Shown piece after piece: positions 24,901-33,425 of a DNA stretch of 64,000 nucleotides (position 1 is the first letter of the stretch; each line of letters starts with the position of its first letter). The notes beneath the pieces were generated by a model. The model did no database searches, was not told where the DNA came from, and worked only from the letters and a program-made list of their open reading frames with translations. The stretch is taken from positions 23,697,793-23,761,792 of the forward strand of contig OU744449.1 of the NCBI GenBank assembly GCA_916610825.1, written 5' to 3'. This DNA is from Haliclystus octoradiatus. Its lineage: Eukaryota > Cnidaria > Staurozoa > Stauromedusae > Haliclystidae. Position numbers and translations under genes: made by a program.

Positions 24901-27900
24901 ATTGAATGTATTATCACACTCAAATGATATGATATTCATGAATTGGATCTGATTATTGTGTAGCTTGCATACCAGCCCAAAGGTTTTTTCTGAAACCATA
25001 GGGTCTGTGAACTAATGTGTGATTTTCAGCCCAGCAAGTTCTCAAGAAATTGAAATATAATTTATGCGTTTCTTATTAATCATTCATTTCATCATGGCGG
25101 CTGCTCAACTGACTACGGCGTGCTTTGATGAAGATTTGTTTTCAAAGAGTTGTGATTATGTCTGTTCTCTATTTTTTATCGAAGAAATGCGTTTGGAACA
25201 GGCAGGCGATCAAAGCCTTTATTAAAGGAAAGGATATATTCTTTAGTGCCAACACAGGTTGTGGGAAGTCATTTGTTTTTCAATCCCTGCCGTATATCGT
25301 AGACGCGAATAATTAACCATAGGTGTGATCTTCATTGGACAGAAAGCGGCGTTTTAGTTCACAGACCCTATGGTTTCAGAAAAAACCTTGGGGCTGGTAC
25401 GCAGGCTAATTATTGTGTTTCTTTTAGGTGTTGGACCTTTGGAGCAATCAAACACAACCATCTCTTCAATCACCTCTCAACATACAAGGTGATTTATTTA
25501 TAGCACAGTACAGTCAAACCTGTTATAATAGTCGCCTCTATACAGCGGCCACCTGTCTAGAGTGGCCACTCTAGCAATGTCTTAAATAGTATTTTCTATT
25601 GAATCAAACCTGCATATAAAGGCCACCTGTCTATAGCGGTCAATTTATCTCCATCTAGTAGCTGGCTTTTATATATAGGTTTCACTGTCCATGGATATGG
25701 AAAATAAGATATTTGATCATCTGTCGTAGATTGCCCCTGAACTGATCATAAAATGGTTGGTAGATCAAGACTTTTTCCAAGGTTCATGGCAGTTGAAAAG
25801 TTTATGAAATGTTCAAAAGTTAACAAATCATTAAAAGTTCATGAAATATTTGAACGTTTATGAACTATTCATGACATTTCTACCTCCTGACAGAGTTTTT
25901 TTATTTGATGTAATGTAATATCGGTTTCTTTTGTTTTTATCAGACTCAACCTTGAATAATCCAATCAATAAAATGCAAATGGTTTCCAATACTGAAACGG
26001 TATGTAAATACTTGGAGAAGTTAGATTATATATTCAACCGAATTATGGTATATTCTTTATTCAACAGACCAACCCAGAGCCATCTATTTACAAGAGTTGA
26101 GACACGCTTTCATGTGCCGCTATCGTCTCCAATTGGACAAATGCCAGTCACGTGATTTTTGGACGCCATCTTTGTTCTTTCAGAAACATGTTCTTAATCA
26201 TTTCAAGTGAAACGCGCGGAAAAATACAATCCAATATGGCTGAAAAAAACACACAACATTCTCCTGCACATGCGCACTGTTAAAAACGTGCTCGGGTCCA
26301 GGCAAAAAGATGCAAAAATGGCATAAGTGTCCCAACTCTTGTAAATAGATGGCTCTGGACCAACCCCCTGCAACACAAAGTTTTCAATGATATTGGGTTT
26401 ACATAAGAACTGAACGGATATGATAGATACAATAGAATTACAACAGAAATAATGATAATAATAATAACAATAATAAGACAACCCCACTTGACGATTGTTT
26501 GCATTTATCAAAAGCGCTTACGCTCAGAGTAATATTTCTAAATGTCTGATTATCTATTTTCAATAAAAATCTAATTTGTTCTTTTCATTATTTTTCAAAT
26601 ATCAGACTTTCGTCGTATCCTTCAGAGTGAATAGAACAATTTGTGGGTGCAATAGTTATCAATATCAAAACTCAATTCTTTCCCAATTTTAAATATCATT
26701 GTAAGCGTTTATCAAATGTGTTTATATGTTAAGTATATTTTAAATAGTTCATGCATGGTTGGTTACAATCGTGAACATATTACCTTTACACTGCCTCTTA
26801 CTTCATTAATAGGTTTGACTCATAAAAATCCAAAAACCAAAATGTTTACCTTAATTTAGTTGTACTTAGGGTAATGATTACTTTGCCAAGTTTTTTTTTC
26901 GTTAAACGGATAAATATTTTTGAGAAATAAGCATTTAAAGAAGTGACAATTTCAACTCTTGGATATCAGAAATTCAAAGTTAAATGACGTCATAATGTCT
27001 AATTTCTGATCATGGCAAATGAGTGTGATACCCCTGCAAAAAACAGTTCAGGAGTTCATGAACCGTTCTCCTAAAATATCACAAACGTTTTCTGCGATCT
27101 GATTGGTCGAAAGAGCGTGCATGAAATCCCAAGGTAAAACTGGGAAAAACCGCTAGCTTTATAAGTTTGATCTGTGATAAAATGCAGAAATTATAACTTT
27201 CCGATAACAATTCAATAAATATCTCAATTTATGGCAACGATTTACAAAACAATATTTAGCTCAAGATGTTTATATTTATTGAAAAGCGTTGTAAATGAGT
27301 TATTTGCCTTGCAGCATTGAAAAATAAAAACACAATATGATTTTTTGAATATTTCGTTGTTATGAGCGAATGATCGATAGCTGTTGTGATCATATTGCGC
27401 TCATTCGTGATAAGAAATAAGACATTATGACGTCAATTAACTCCATTTTTCAAGGTTTCAAATTGTCAATTTTTCAAATGCTTACTTGGCAAAACTTTTG
27501 CAAAATAAGCAAGGCCCTTTGTTCAACAAGGTACAAATTTGGAGTTTTATTTTTGTATGAGTCTACGCTATTCTATTTGTATTTTGTTTGTTCTAGTCTT
27601 TGTTAGGACTTTTTGATGATATCACATCAAGTAGTTCATCACCACAAACAATTGATAGACCTCATGTATCATCATCTGGGCTAATGCAAGGAAATACTAA
27701 TAGCAATATATCTACACCTAATCAGCCAGACTCCACAGCAGACTTTTTCTCTGGTATGCAAATACATCAGGTAAGTCTAACTAATGGCAAACTAAGTTTG
27801 TCTATAAATATTGATAAGGGATAATTTTGCACCAAGTCAACACACTCATTTGAAAAAATATAATAAATAATAACTGAAATTAGTCTTTAGGATTGTCTGA

Positions 27901-30900
27901 AAATTGATTTTGTGACAAATGAGTAGTGACGATATACGGACTGGCAGTAAAATCACAACCTCGGTAGGGAACAGCCAAATTAAGATACCGACCAATCCAG
28001 ACTGATTCAGACGTCGTGATTGTCAGAGGACAAGGTGTGATCGAATAAGGGCGTAGAGATAGTTCCCATTCATTCGATCGATTTCGCAAATATCCGAGTA
28101 ACATTATTTTTCAGGCAACTAACGACATCCTGATATTTGTTTATACATTGTAAGATTCGAGCCACAGCGCCGAGGCATTTTTCCACTGGCTTAGCAGTGT
28201 GACTGGTGCTTGTTTGTTGGCGGAGACAGATTAGGTCCTATCGATTACGAGTCAAAACAAACGGAGACCACCATCCAAGCACCGATACCAAACAATATGT
28301 GTAGACAAGGCGACAACTTTAATGTAGTGATTTGTATTCAAAATTTTAATCCACAATTATTGTTGAATGATTTTGATATTGTCTTAGATATTTACACCTA
28401 AGTTCATGTGACTAAGTCAATAAGAGTGACACGTGTCAACTTTAAATCGTCAGAACTTATTCATCACTTGGAGTTTTACTCATGACAAACATTCATTGTA
28501 TGGTTTTCAAGATATTTAAACAATAGTTAAACCATTCATCTTAATATTACAACAATGTTTTGGCCCAGGTGCTTGGTTGGTGGCAGGTGGCAGGCGGCAA
28601 TAATTATAAGGGCCGGCAGAACAAAGGCAGGCCTGACACCACCAACCAAGCTGTTAAGTCAGTGGAATTCCTAATCATACTTACCAACCCTAACTTTGAA
28701 TGGGAGGAGGGTGAGAGAAAAAATGTTTCAACTTTAACCAGCAATAAGCAACAGCAGCCTAAACTCAGTCATCGATAGCATAGCCTAGCATGGCAACAAC
28801 AACAACATCAATGATAGCAGCATGGCCCAAAGCATTATCATAGCATAGCATAGCAACAACACCAACACCAATGAAAGCGGGATGGCCCAAAGCATTATCG
28901 TACCATAGCATAGCATATCATAGCAACAACAACTACATCAATGATAGCGACATGGTCCAAAGCATTATCATAGCATAGCATAGCAACAACAACAACACCA
29001 ATAATAGCGGCATGGCCCAAAGCATTAGCATAGCATGGCATAGCAACAGCAACAACATCAATGATATTGGCATGGCCCAAAGCATTATCATAGCCTAGCA
29101 TAGCAACAACAACAAAACCAACAATAGGGGCATGATCCAAAGCATTAGCATAGCATGGCATAGCAACAATAACAACATCAATGATAGTGGCATTATAGCA
29201 ACAACAACAACACCAACAATAGGGGAATTTGCGGAAGTTGGCTGAAATGAACTAAGCAGCAAGCTGGCAAAGCAAGGAATAAATAAAAATGCCCAAAAAC
29301 TGTAAAGTAGATTAGATGACCAACTGCATAATACCTACCCCCTTCTGTGAACCTGAGCCTCAATCCCAGATCCCTTCATCTAACCTACAAAGTAATAGCT
29401 CACAATGCACGCATCTTAAAGATGATGGTTTAATCTTGGTAAAATTCCATTTAACCCCAAGTAATTACTTACATTATTAAGTGATAATTCTAAATTTCTT
29501 GCAAGCATGTCAAAGCTTTTCTCTGTGTCCAAATTAATTAGTGTTGTTATAATTTTTAAGCTTTCTAGCAATGCCACTTATCTATGTATATGGGAAAGTA
29601 GTATCTTTTTATAACATTTTGTATTGTAAATTGTCTTGTTTACAAGTTTCTCTTCTTAGCTATGGCTGACCATAGTTTATAGAATACAGTATAATCTATG
29701 GTCTGACCGTGATTTGTGGGTTTCTTTTTATATAATGTGAATGTACTCTATACTGCTACTAGCAATACCAGAATAGTATGGTGATGTAAGATTGTATTAA
29801 AGAGTTTCAAGGACGAAATAAGACAAACGACCAAACATCAAGATAACTTGTGTAACTCTATTTTACTAATCATATACGTGTTTCATAACGCTGTTTTATT
29901 AATCATATACGTGTATCATAACGCTGTGCAATACACTCATGTGTGCCTAATTTACAACTAAGGCCCTGTTTACAAGGAGGGCGAGTTACCCGGGTAGGCA
30001 AGCTACTCGCCTTACAGAGTTAAAAGGTGTTGTGTGTTTACAAGAGCAACCCGAGTAACCTGCCTACCCGAGTTGATGATAATTTAAAGCTGATCTAAGC
30101 ATACTCGCTGAAATCAAACGATTAGAAAACAACAGATGTCTACCACAGAAGCGTTCAAAACAACAGAAAATTCAAGCTACCATTTTTAATTTTAACTCGC
30201 TTACCCGAGTTACTCACCTATTTGTGTTACAAAGCAAAAAGTCGTATCGGGTAGGCGGGTAACTTGGTCTGCCAAGGCAAGTAACTCGGGTAGGCGAGTT
30301 ACTCGGAGGGGGGAGACAACTTTTGCGTTTTGCTTGTAAACAGAATGCGCATAAACAATAGACCAGAGTAGCTCGCCCACCCGAGTTACTCGCCCTCCTT
30401 GTAAACAAGGCCTAAGTGTGATTAGTTTAATGACGTTCTAAATATTAGTATTATTAATTATTATTTACTACAGGCGATTAACTGTCTATTGTAAATTATA
30501 TTCTCCTCCAGGCTCAGCCATTATCTGCTAATGGGATACGAAAAGAACCCATCAATCCATCTACTTCAAATAAGAAACAATTGGATTTATTTGGTTTAGA
30601 CTTCGACAGCCCCTCAACATCAACAACAAATCAACAACCTTTATTATCTCCTGGACTTTCTTCGATGTCAACAAACCAATCTCGATCTTCAAATCAACCA
30701 ATATTGCCAACAATGCCTACATCAAACAATTTCTCGCATCAACCTATGCCAGGATCTACGTCACAAATACCAAGCAATTCGATGGATTTAGATTTGTTAG
30801 GGCTGATGAACCAAACTCCACAGAAAATCTCATTTAATGATGTCCCTAACACCCCATTAATTTATCATCTACCTGCTGGACAAAACAGTCCAACTACATC

Positions 30901-31255
30901 AAAAATACGTATGTCTCACCCTTCACCAGCGATTCAAGGCAATTTGAATTCAAATCTGAGATCTCAACACGTTGGTATACAATGTACTCAATTACCTTCA
31001 CGACCGCTTTTAACTGGAGCTCAACCAAGATATTCTTATGGAGGAAATCAAAACTTTTCCAATCCAGGTTTCCATCAACAATTTCCAAGGCAACCTAATT
31101 ATGCACCACAATTTCAACCCCAGATGCAACCATCTATGGCATCAATGCAACGACCAAATCAAAGTCAGGATTTTGGATTCATTGGTCGTTCATCGGGTAA
31201 TGGTGACGCATTTGATTTCGTTAAAGATGCTATGAATGCTAGCAAGTCAAAATAA
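6477..31255 (+). CDS. TEPSIN: Tepsin, AP-4 complex accessory protein (17 exons)
   Basis: Tepsin (ENTHD2) binds the AP-4 adaptor on trans-Golgi vesicles. Exons, all with GT-AG borders and agreeing phases: 6477-6527, 8134-8206, 8772-8863, 9277-9370, 10400-10467, 10928-10979, 12308-12373, 13548-13607, 21065-21280, 21605-21674, 22258-22365, 23197-23275, 24631-24774, 25428-25488, 25944-25999, 27597-27770, 30512-31255. They sum to 2208 nt, giving 735 aa plus stop. The start ATG has a good context (aacATGg). Residues 1-143 form the ENTH domain (MKATSDDPTP, EDPLHGKAFIHKVRENAQ match the family). Residues 281-411 form the VHS/ENTH-like domain. Disordered Ser/Asn/Gln-rich stretches follow, with FFSGMQI (480-486) and a C-terminal DAFDFVKD (720-727) at the places of the AP-4 beta and epsilon binding motifs. 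Longer than human tepsin (about 525 aa), mainly in the linkers. Start, stop and every junction were read by eye, with no transcript support. Confidence 0.9.
7771..7977. mobile_element. 207-bp MITE, TTAAAGG family, copy 1
   Basis: Begins TTAAAGGAGCAAAATTGACC and ends with the inverse GGTCAATCTTGCCCCTTTAA. A second copy of exactly the same length lies at 39025-39231 in the opposite orientation. TTAA at both ends fits a TTAA target site (piggyBac- or Kolobok-like). It lies in tepsin intron 1 and has no ORF. Confidence 0.75.
8232..8432. mobile_element. MITE, ACAGTxAAACCTG family, copy 1
   Basis: Contains ctctatacagcagccacctg, tattttctattgaatcaaac and the right terminus aacaggtttcactgta. The same blocks occur in the same order at 25510-25688 and 37108-37391. 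The left terminus is degraded here. Short TIRs of this kind are common in Tc1/mariner/pogo MITEs, but the superfamily is not proven. It lies in tepsin intron 2. Confidence 0.6.
9460..9625. mobile_element. GTTCATGAAC-family palindromic MITE
   Basis: Starts cccctgtggaaacagttcag and ends tgaactgtttttctcag, with the self-palindromic gttcatgaac repeated between. The inverted termini match copies at 22434-22593 and 31643-31860. It lies in tepsin intron 4. No ORF. Confidence 0.65.
11930..12112. mobile_element. GTTCATGAAC-family MITE, diverged
   Basis: Runs from ccctgtgtaaaagtcttgag to gttcatggattgtttttcgc, with several ttcatgaa words between. Same terminal pattern as the family, but the left end is eroded. 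It lies in tepsin intron 6. Confidence 0.5.
13303..13457. mobile_element. hAT-type MITE, CAGGGTCCGACAAA family
   Basis: Begins cagggtccgacaaaagtaag and ends ccttttgtcggaacctg, which are inverted. It carries internal cagaagaaaatgttgaaatg and gcctctaggatt blocks that recur near 44410-44522. The copy at 38077-38291 has a perfect 8-bp target duplication, which assigns the family to hAT. It lies in tepsin intron 7. Confidence 0.6.
14074..14252 (-). repeat. 3' LTR of the gypsy element
   Basis: 179 bp, base-for-base the same by eye as 20394-20572. It is the 3' LTR because the element reads on the minus strand. It is bounded outside by the target duplication cactt and inside by a purine-rich tract. 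Confidence 0.92.
14253..14267 (-). promoter_or_regulatory. Polypurine tract of the gypsy element
   Basis: On the minus strand the 15 bases next to the 3' LTR read AAGGGAAGGGAGA-type purines. This is the expected primer site for plus-strand DNA synthesis. Confidence 0.75.
14406..16451 (-). CDS. Gypsy pol, C-terminal part: RT thumb, RNase H, integrase
   Basis: 681-codon open frame. It starts at KYFGHTISSDG, the RT thumb and connection. RNase H follows, with the VSADASSFGLGG acidic motif near residue 107 and ITDHKLL near 170. The integrase has an HHCC zinc domain (HKLHESHQG ... CNDCQ, residues 330-370) and a catalytic core with the aspartates in CDLF and VSDNGPQF and the glutamate in SNGEAERG. 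A basic C-terminal domain follows and the protein ends just inside the 3' LTR side. It is in a different frame from the RT fingers/palm ORF upstream, with a TAG immediately before it, so this copy has suffered an indel there. The frame is otherwise uninterrupted, in keeping with a young element. Confidence 0.88.
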   Translation of the reverse strand: MKYFGHTISSDGIRPHSDRLNALFQLQAPNNISELRTIMGMLNYLTKFVPNMSSKLYPLSELLKGDKSWYWGSPQIQALIDIKEEFKNLPSLVFYDPNQELMVSADASSFGLGGVLLQRCQGEFRPVAFCSRQLSKSEKRYAQIEKEALASVWACEKFAKYLIGLPSFELITDHKLLVPLMTTKNLDECPIRCQRLLMRLMRFNPNVTHVPGKDLLIADALSRNPVILPSDHETLKSDEIELFVNTIVQGWPVSHNRLEAIKTATEKDETLIEVKRYIIHGWPAVQSSVNNNVKAYIKHQSELSIVKELITYQGRIVIPSILQNDIMHKLHESHQGITKCRENAKISVWWPGIGKSITETIEACNDCQITSRNNRKEPLKPTPLPSRPWQKIACDLFTHNNKSYIVFMDYYSRWIDIKLLTNTRCSTTISKFKSVFATHGIPDTVVSDNGPQFSASEFEDFAISYGFHHDPTDPYHPQSNGEAERGVAVAKKILSQADVDLALLQHRNTTHSTTGVAPAVALMGRNLQTKLPVLPSTLIPKSPVDRQMRKNDIQQKERYKKNYDSRNGARDLPVLKVNDYVRTRIGKDNKWSEKGKIIAANKSRRSYLIKFNGTIYRRNRQHLKLVPSITTDEEDHDLEVADDTNDNDVLQNNGRNGDTNGDTATRKSGRVVRPPNRFIPD
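16484..17844 (-). pseudogene. Gypsy gag C-terminus, protease and RT fingers/palm (broken frame)
   Basis: Resumes at the inner border of the hAT insertion and reads the end of gag, then a CCHC knuckle (CNKCKRPGHFAKMC). A preceding imperfect knuckle has Phe at the first Cys position (FSQCGYQHEQDRC). The protease active site is LDTGAD. The RT follows, with RICVDNKKLN, the LDASGGYYQ metal-site aspartate and VIMDDI, the YMDD-box equivalent. The frame stops at 16484 by TAA, and the rest of pol continues in another frame from 16451. A small indel near 16480-16500 explains this. Without the indel and the hAT insertion it would be one gag-pol frame. Confidence 0.85.
17845..19833. mobile_element. 1989-bp non-autonomous hAT element nested in gypsy gag
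   Basis: A perfect 15-bp terminal inverted repeat, CAGGCGCGGATCCAG, lies at 17845-17859, with its inverse at 19819-19833. The 8-bp target duplication actggtaa flanks it (17837-17844 and 19834-19841). CAG-type ends plus 8-bp duplication define hAT. The interior is AT-rich with subterminal inverted blocks (taggggt / acccct) and no transposase ORF, so it must be moved by an enzyme encoded elsewhere. It interrupts gag, with one copy of the duplication on each side of the break. Confidence 0.93.
19834..20298 (-). pseudogene. Gypsy gag N-terminal part, interrupted
   Basis: Starts with MAQYQQPAKFSFKP, which fits gypsy gag proteins of the kind with a DWxDWLxxFxR start (here DWEDWLDDFNRIR). It runs through EKFTGYFIPKRNIIHERAIF and RDRLVLGLKDKQVKQKLQL and is then cut by the hAT element. 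The frame that continues into the hAT end to 19762 is chance. Gag would form the capsid of the retroelement particle. Confidence 0.85.
20370..20393 (-). promoter_or_regulatory. Primer binding site candidate of the gypsy element
   Basis: Immediately inside the 5' LTR (minus strand) the sequence reads TGGTGTCAGATGTT. It begins with TGG as expected for pairing with a tRNA 3' CCA end. The first ten bases look like the complement of a tRNA-Leu 3' end, but I cannot confirm the tRNA. Confidence 0.6.
20394..20572 (-). repeat. 5' LTR of the gypsy element
   Basis: 179 bp, identical by eye to 14074-14252, followed by target duplication cactt at 20573-20577. It should hold the element promoter. No clear TATA box stands out. 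Confidence 0.92.
21945..21990. repeat. (ATC)n microsatellite
   Basis: About 15 uninterrupted cat/atc triplets in tepsin intron 10. Confidence 0.95.
22434..22593. mobile_element. GTTCATGAAC-family palindromic MITE
   Basis: Inverted ends CCCCTGCAAAAAAACAGTTT and CTGAACTGTTCTTGCAGGGG, with gttcatgaacagttcatg inside. A clean complete copy of about 160 bp in tepsin intron 11. No ORF. Confidence 0.75.
23000..23140 (-). repeat. tRNA-derived SINE
   Basis: On the minus strand, an A-box-like gtggttagtgttagctggtt is followed about 45 bp later by a B box, GGGTTCAATCCCTGG. A tail of tttttggttggcatcagaaa type follows, as seen in many invertebrate SINEs. It is not a functional tRNA: the acceptor ends do not pair. 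It lies in tepsin intron 11. Confidence 0.65.
24961..25408. mobile_element. 448-bp TIR element carrying a helicase fragment
   Basis: Terminal inverted repeats of about 50 bp: the left end reads TAGCTTGCATACCAGCCC, and the right end is the inverse GGGGCTGGTACGCAGGCTA. Both continue through the shared block gaaaccatagggtctgtgaa. The flanks are a perfect 9-bp direct repeat, attattgtg (24952-24960 and 25409-25417), a duplication size typical of Mutator-like elements. The superfamily is otherwise unproven. The interior encodes a RecQ-like fragment. The right end lies 19 bp upstream of tepsin exon 14. Confidence 0.8.
25094..25315 (+). pseudogene. RecQ-like helicase fragment inside a TIR element
   Basis: In one frame the sequence reads RQAIKAFIKGKDIFFSANTG then CGKSFVFQSLP. 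This is the Q-motif and Walker A region (normally TGxGKSxxxQxP) of RecQ-family superfamily 2 helicases, followed by a stop. An ATG with strong context at 25094 (atcATGGCGG) opens a different frame that loses the helicase reading, so there is a frameshift or the ORF is a remnant. The helicase motifs II-VI are absent. It is best read as a captured or deleted piece of a larger transposon- or host-encoded helicase. Confidence 0.6.
25510..25688. mobile_element. MITE, ACAGTxAAACCTG family, complete copy
   Basis: Begins acagtcaaacctgttataat and ends atataggtttcactgt, an inverted pair. Internal ggccacctgtctatagcggt blocks match 8232-8432 and 37108-37391. It lies in tepsin intron 14. Confidence 0.7.
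26075..26357. mobile_element. hAT-type MITE, CAGAGCC family, copy 2
   Basis: Inverted ends CAGAGCCATCTATTTACAAG and CTTGTAAATAGATGGCTCTG. A perfect 8-bp target duplication, gaccaacc, flanks it (26067-26074, 26358-26365). It lies in tepsin intron 15. Short ORFs inside are chance. Confidence 0.9.
27033..27066. repeat. Solo terminus of the GTTCATGAAC family
   Basis: cccctgcaaaaaacagttca followed by ggagttcatgaac: one terminal repeat without its partner, in tepsin intron 15. The rest of this intron (27067-27596) shows nothing I recognise. Confidence 0.6.
27744..27764 (+). other. TEPSIN: AP-4 beta-appendage binding motif of tepsin (FFSGMQI)
   Basis: Residues 480-486 near the end of exon 16. The known tepsin motif for the AP-4 beta4 C-terminal domain is LFxG(M/L)xL. 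Here the first Leu is Phe and the last is Ile, both conservative. Assignment is by position and pattern. Confidence 0.65.
28795..29225. repeat. 60-bp tandem repeat (minisatellite)
   Basis: The block catggcccaaagcattatca recurs at 28821, 28881, 28951, 29011, 29071 and 29131, so the period is 60 bp with one 70-bp unit. Each unit also has a (tagca)n run and a (caa)n run. It lies in tepsin intron 16. The antisense ORF seen across it is an artefact of the repeat. Confidence 0.9.
29962..30412. mobile_element. PIF/Harbinger-like MITE with TAA target duplication
   Basis: Ends GGCCCTGTTTACAAGGAGGG and the inverse CCCTCCTTGTAAACAAGGCC, with taa on both sides (29959-29961, 30413-30415). A 3-bp TWA duplication and GGSCCTGTTTACA-type ends are usual for Harbinger MITEs. 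The interior repeats cccgagttactcg / cgagttacccggg words. It lies in tepsin intron 16, 100 bp before exon 17. Confidence 0.8.
31205..31228 (+). other. TEPSIN: AP-4 epsilon-appendage binding motif of tepsin (DAFDFVKD)
   Basis: Residues 720-727, sixteen residues from the C-terminus. Vertebrate tepsin ends in a S(A/V)F(S/A)FLN motif bound by the AP-4 epsilon appendage. Here DAFDFV keeps the two phenylalanines and their spacing. A short Lys-rich tail follows, unlike the human protein, which ends at the motif. Confidence 0.65.
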
Positions 31256-33425
31256 ATAATTATGCATTTTAAGATAACAATTAACAAACATCCGGAATCA
31301 TTTGAAGAATATTTTTCAGTCATCCAATATCTATTTTCAAGAAATCTTGTTTGCATTTTGTACTCTGTGGTATGTCAATGCATTTACAATAATAATTGTA
31401 CTGATGTTTAAATTTACGTTAAATCAAGGTTGGTATAGGCATTTTTACTTGTAATGTATGGATTTGATGCGAAAGAATGCACCCGCTACATTGCATCCAA
31501 ACAAATACAATGATAAACATGTAATTAAATGCAATGGAATTTGCCGTGGCAGCTGTTTTTCATTATAGAGAGTTTGAGAGAGTATATGCCTGCAGATATG
31601 AAAGTTGGTATAGGATCTATTCAGACCTTTTATTGGGTCATGTCCCCTGCGAAAAACAGTTCAGGAGTTAATGAACTTTAAATGGCCCCAAATTTTTATA
31701 AACTTTTCATGAACTGTTCATGAATTGTTCATGAATTGTTCATGAACTGTTCATGAGCTATCTGTGAGGGTTCTTGAACTGTTCATGAACAGTTCATGAA
31801 AATTAGGGCCATTTAATGTTCATGAACTATTCATGAACTCCTGAATTGTTTTTCGCAGGGAGTAGTTCATATACCAATACAAAGTGGTACATCTATGTAA
31901 ATGGTTTGCATATATAGCTTTAGCATTTCATAAATTTGTGTTGTAAAAACATAGGTAGATAATCTATTTTCAGATTACAATTATTATAATGATTGACATT
32001 TAAGATTTCGAATAAATTGTAAGATAATAATTTGTTATAAGATACAACTATAAAAATCATATATTTAATTAAAATAATCGAACTCCAATCATACAGCTTA
32101 AGTTTTCTTGTTCACATTAAGATAATTCAATTGTGCTACGCTACATGAAATTCAACTCAGTATAAATAAACATTAAGATCATCACAGAGAGCTTCAATCA
32201 TGCACACACAATAGTGTGCGTTGTAGATGCTAGAGCCACCCGACATAAGGCAAACAGAGTTATTGATTTTTTGGTGATGCCAAGTAATTATAATGACTTA
32301 AGGATAAATTAAAAGTCCTTGAAAAGTTTCAAGACCAAAAATTTGCAATGATCACATCTAAAACCGAAAAATTGAACATTGAACAGTGAATTTGTTTCAA
32401 ATAGAAAAGCCTATGATTTTAACAATACATGTAGTGAGAACAAGGGCTATTGGACACATCAAAGAGGTGGTCCTTATATCCAGGTACACAGTAAATGATG
32501 TATATAGTTAAATCAAAGGTATGAATACATTTACAGGAGTAACTCTCTTGATACAGTACCCTACTCAGTATCGAGTGCAAGAGAAAATTGTAAATCCTTT
32601 GCTATCTGAATTTTCGTCTGTCAGAAATTGTTCAGAAATGCAACTTTGATAACTCATATATTTGATAAGACAACTACCATCATCAACGTGTAAAAAGTAA
32701 GACTTTTATTTCCAAAATTATTTTCATACAAACAGTATATAGACATAGACTAAAATGTATAAAATAGAACCACAATAATTTTCATAAAATGATAAAAATT
32801 CCCAACTGAGCCAATGATATTTACAAATTAGAAATTACAAGACACCTCTATGATGAGTAATAATCAGCTTACATGCTTAACAAACAAAAAATGTCAATGA
32901 TTTGTTTATATAATAATTATCATTCTGTGTAGGTTAAAATTTGTCTACCGATCGTGTGAAACTTAACTAAACAATAGCTTACAGATAAGATCACATGAGA
33001 TCAAACGCCTGGATAACAAAAAACCTAACTTGGGTCATTATGTAATAATAAACAAACATATTAAAATTAAAAGACAAAAATTATGATAATCAACCAGATT
33101 ATTTTGTGGAGTGTAATATATAAATATTGGATAAGAGGTTTCAAAAAGGGGGGAACATGCGGTGAATCACACGTGTTCATGTGAAGTTATCAGCACGATA
33201 TCTTTTGCCTTTGGATTTAACTTTTGAAACAGGTTGTTTTCAAACATATTGAAGAAAAACCATACAATTTCTTGTAAATAAACCAACTCCGTATATTATC
33301 AATATTTACAGACATTTATAAGTTATGAAAATCTCGTTTCAAGGAAAAATATACAGCAGACAATGTCAAAAGTTCCACACCTCTCTGTTTATCCTTGCAC
33401 TTCCAAATTCTTTGTCGATTTATTA
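31256..33425. other. Spacer with tepsin 3' UTR
   Basis: Downstream of the tepsin stop the sequence is AT-rich, with several possible poly(A) signals (a clear aataaa near 32012). Apart from the palindromic MITE at 31643-31860 I see no gene or known repeat. The last 400 bp may be the 3' UTR of the minus-strand gene that follows. Confidence 0.5.
31643..31860. mobile_element. GTTCATGAAC-family palindromic MITE, best copy
   Basis: Inverted ends CCCCTGCGAAAAACAGTTCA and CTGAATTGTTTTTCGCAGGG. Between them are about nine copies of the words gttcatgaactgttcatgaa or gttcatgaattg. Whole length about 218 bp. It lies about 390 bp past the tepsin stop codon. No ORF. Confidence 0.8.

Larger units (their letters stand above)
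22258..25488 (+). other. TEPSIN: Tepsin VHS/ENTH-like domain exons 11-14
   Basis: Exons 22258-22365, 23197-23275, 24631-24774 and 25428-25488 encode residues 281-411. They read EYRAINDLTSTGGIKVEPNK, then SRCKTWDATKVTEALKQCLE, KALYVIDSITTSNSERPELK and VLDLWSNQTQ. These align with the helical repeat region that tepsin shares with VHS domains. In human tepsin this module is known not to bind ubiquitin. Exon 13 ends at AAG|GTATGT. Confidence 0.82.

Noticed and set aside
26203-26511. 102-codon minus-strand ORF
   Set aside because: It overlaps the hAT MITE at 26075-26357, and similar ORFs appear in the other MITE copies, so it is repeat-derived.
28895-29161. 88-codon minus-strand ORF with repeated peptide units
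   Set aside because: It is the 60-bp minisatellite translated (60 is a multiple of three), with no start context or splice support.
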